Positions 13,965 through 14,022 of a DNA stretch of 14,022 nt are shown here, piece after piece (positions within the stretch are counted from its first letter, which is position 1; each line of letters opens with the position of its first letter). The stretch spans positions 1 to 14,022 of the forward strand of contig DAOWDY010000010.1 of NCBI GenBank assembly GCA_030638785.1, written 5' to 3'. The notes below the pieces were generated by a model that saw nothing but the letters and a program-made list of their open reading frames with translations, was not told the origin of the DNA and ran no database searches. The stretch is from Candidatus Thorarchaeota archaeon (GTDB lineage: Archaea > Asgardarchaeota > Thorarchaeia > Thorarchaeales > Thorarchaeaceae). A program made the translations under genes and the position numbers.

Positions 13965-14022
13965 TGTAGGAAACCTGCATTATCAAATACATCCACGAAG
14001 TTAAGCATTTCACCTCTAATCA
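13961..14022 (-). CDS. C-terminal end of an unidentified gene entering from the right edge
   Basis: On the minus strand a frame is open from the right edge for 19 codons. It ends in MLNFVDVFDNAGFLQ and a TGA at 13963-13961, which shares bases with the rtcA ATG (ATGA). Such a stop-start overlap is typical of an operon, so this is probably the last part of an upstream gene cotranscribed with rtcA. An ATG exists inside (14008-14006), but AGGTGA lies only one base before it, too close to be a good start. Too little is seen to name the protein. Confidence 0.45.
   Translation of the reverse strand, partial: IRGEMLNFVDVFDNAGFLQ

Overview
This window looks like a gene-dense stretch of an archaeal chromosome. 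The evidence is a 20S-type proteasome beta subunit, an archaeal Trm5 and a Taw1 for wyosine in tRNA, a CTP-type riboflavin kinase with an N-terminal helix-turn-helix, an archaeal translin, a Nog1-type GTPase, RtcA and a DUF371 protein. Start sites often carry AGGTGAT-like Shine-Dalgarno sequences, TATA-like boxes sit in the short gaps, and GTG and TTG starts are common. An Asgard archaeon (for example a Thorarchaeota-like one) is my guess. The lineage cannot be fixed from this sequence alone. There is no tRNA, rRNA, CRISPR array, insertion sequence or prophage, and no gene-free stretch longer than about 180 bases.

Left part (1-2909): a GNAT acetyltransferase runs off the left edge on the minus strand. 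After a regulatory gap with a TATA box and a perfect inverted repeat, a two-gene plus-strand operon follows. It encodes a membrane-anchored protein resembling linalool dehydratase/isomerase (LinD) and an ECF S-component-like membrane protein. This pair is the best candidate here for an undescribed pathway.

Middle part (2924-7539): a GT4 glycosyltransferase on the minus strand is divergent from a nucleotidyltransferase-like protein whose catalytic DxD reads D-I-N. Trm5 (tRNA m1G37 methyltransferase) follows. It overlaps a convergent DUF371 gene, which is in turn divergent from a protein-isoaspartate methyltransferase.

Right part (7540-14022): a tight five-gene minus-strand cluster reads, in order of transcription, proteasome beta-type subunit, B12/radical SAM protein, Taw1, translin and riboflavin kinase. 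The genes are separated by -1, 3, 19 and 4 bases. The beta-type subunit has Ala where the catalytic Thr1 should be, so it is predicted to be inactive as a peptidase. A palindromic TATA box lies between it and the divergent Nog1-type GTPase. RtcA is convergent with and overlaps the GTPase gene, and shares an ATGA junction with a gene entering from the right edge.

Functionally, several genes concern RNA: Trm5 and Taw1 act in sequence on G37 of tRNA-Phe, and RtcA, translin and the Nog1-type GTPase also act on RNA or ribosomes. Two concern protein quality (isoaspartate repair and the proteasome-type subunit). The LinD-like pair is the only clearly accessory-looking metabolic element.
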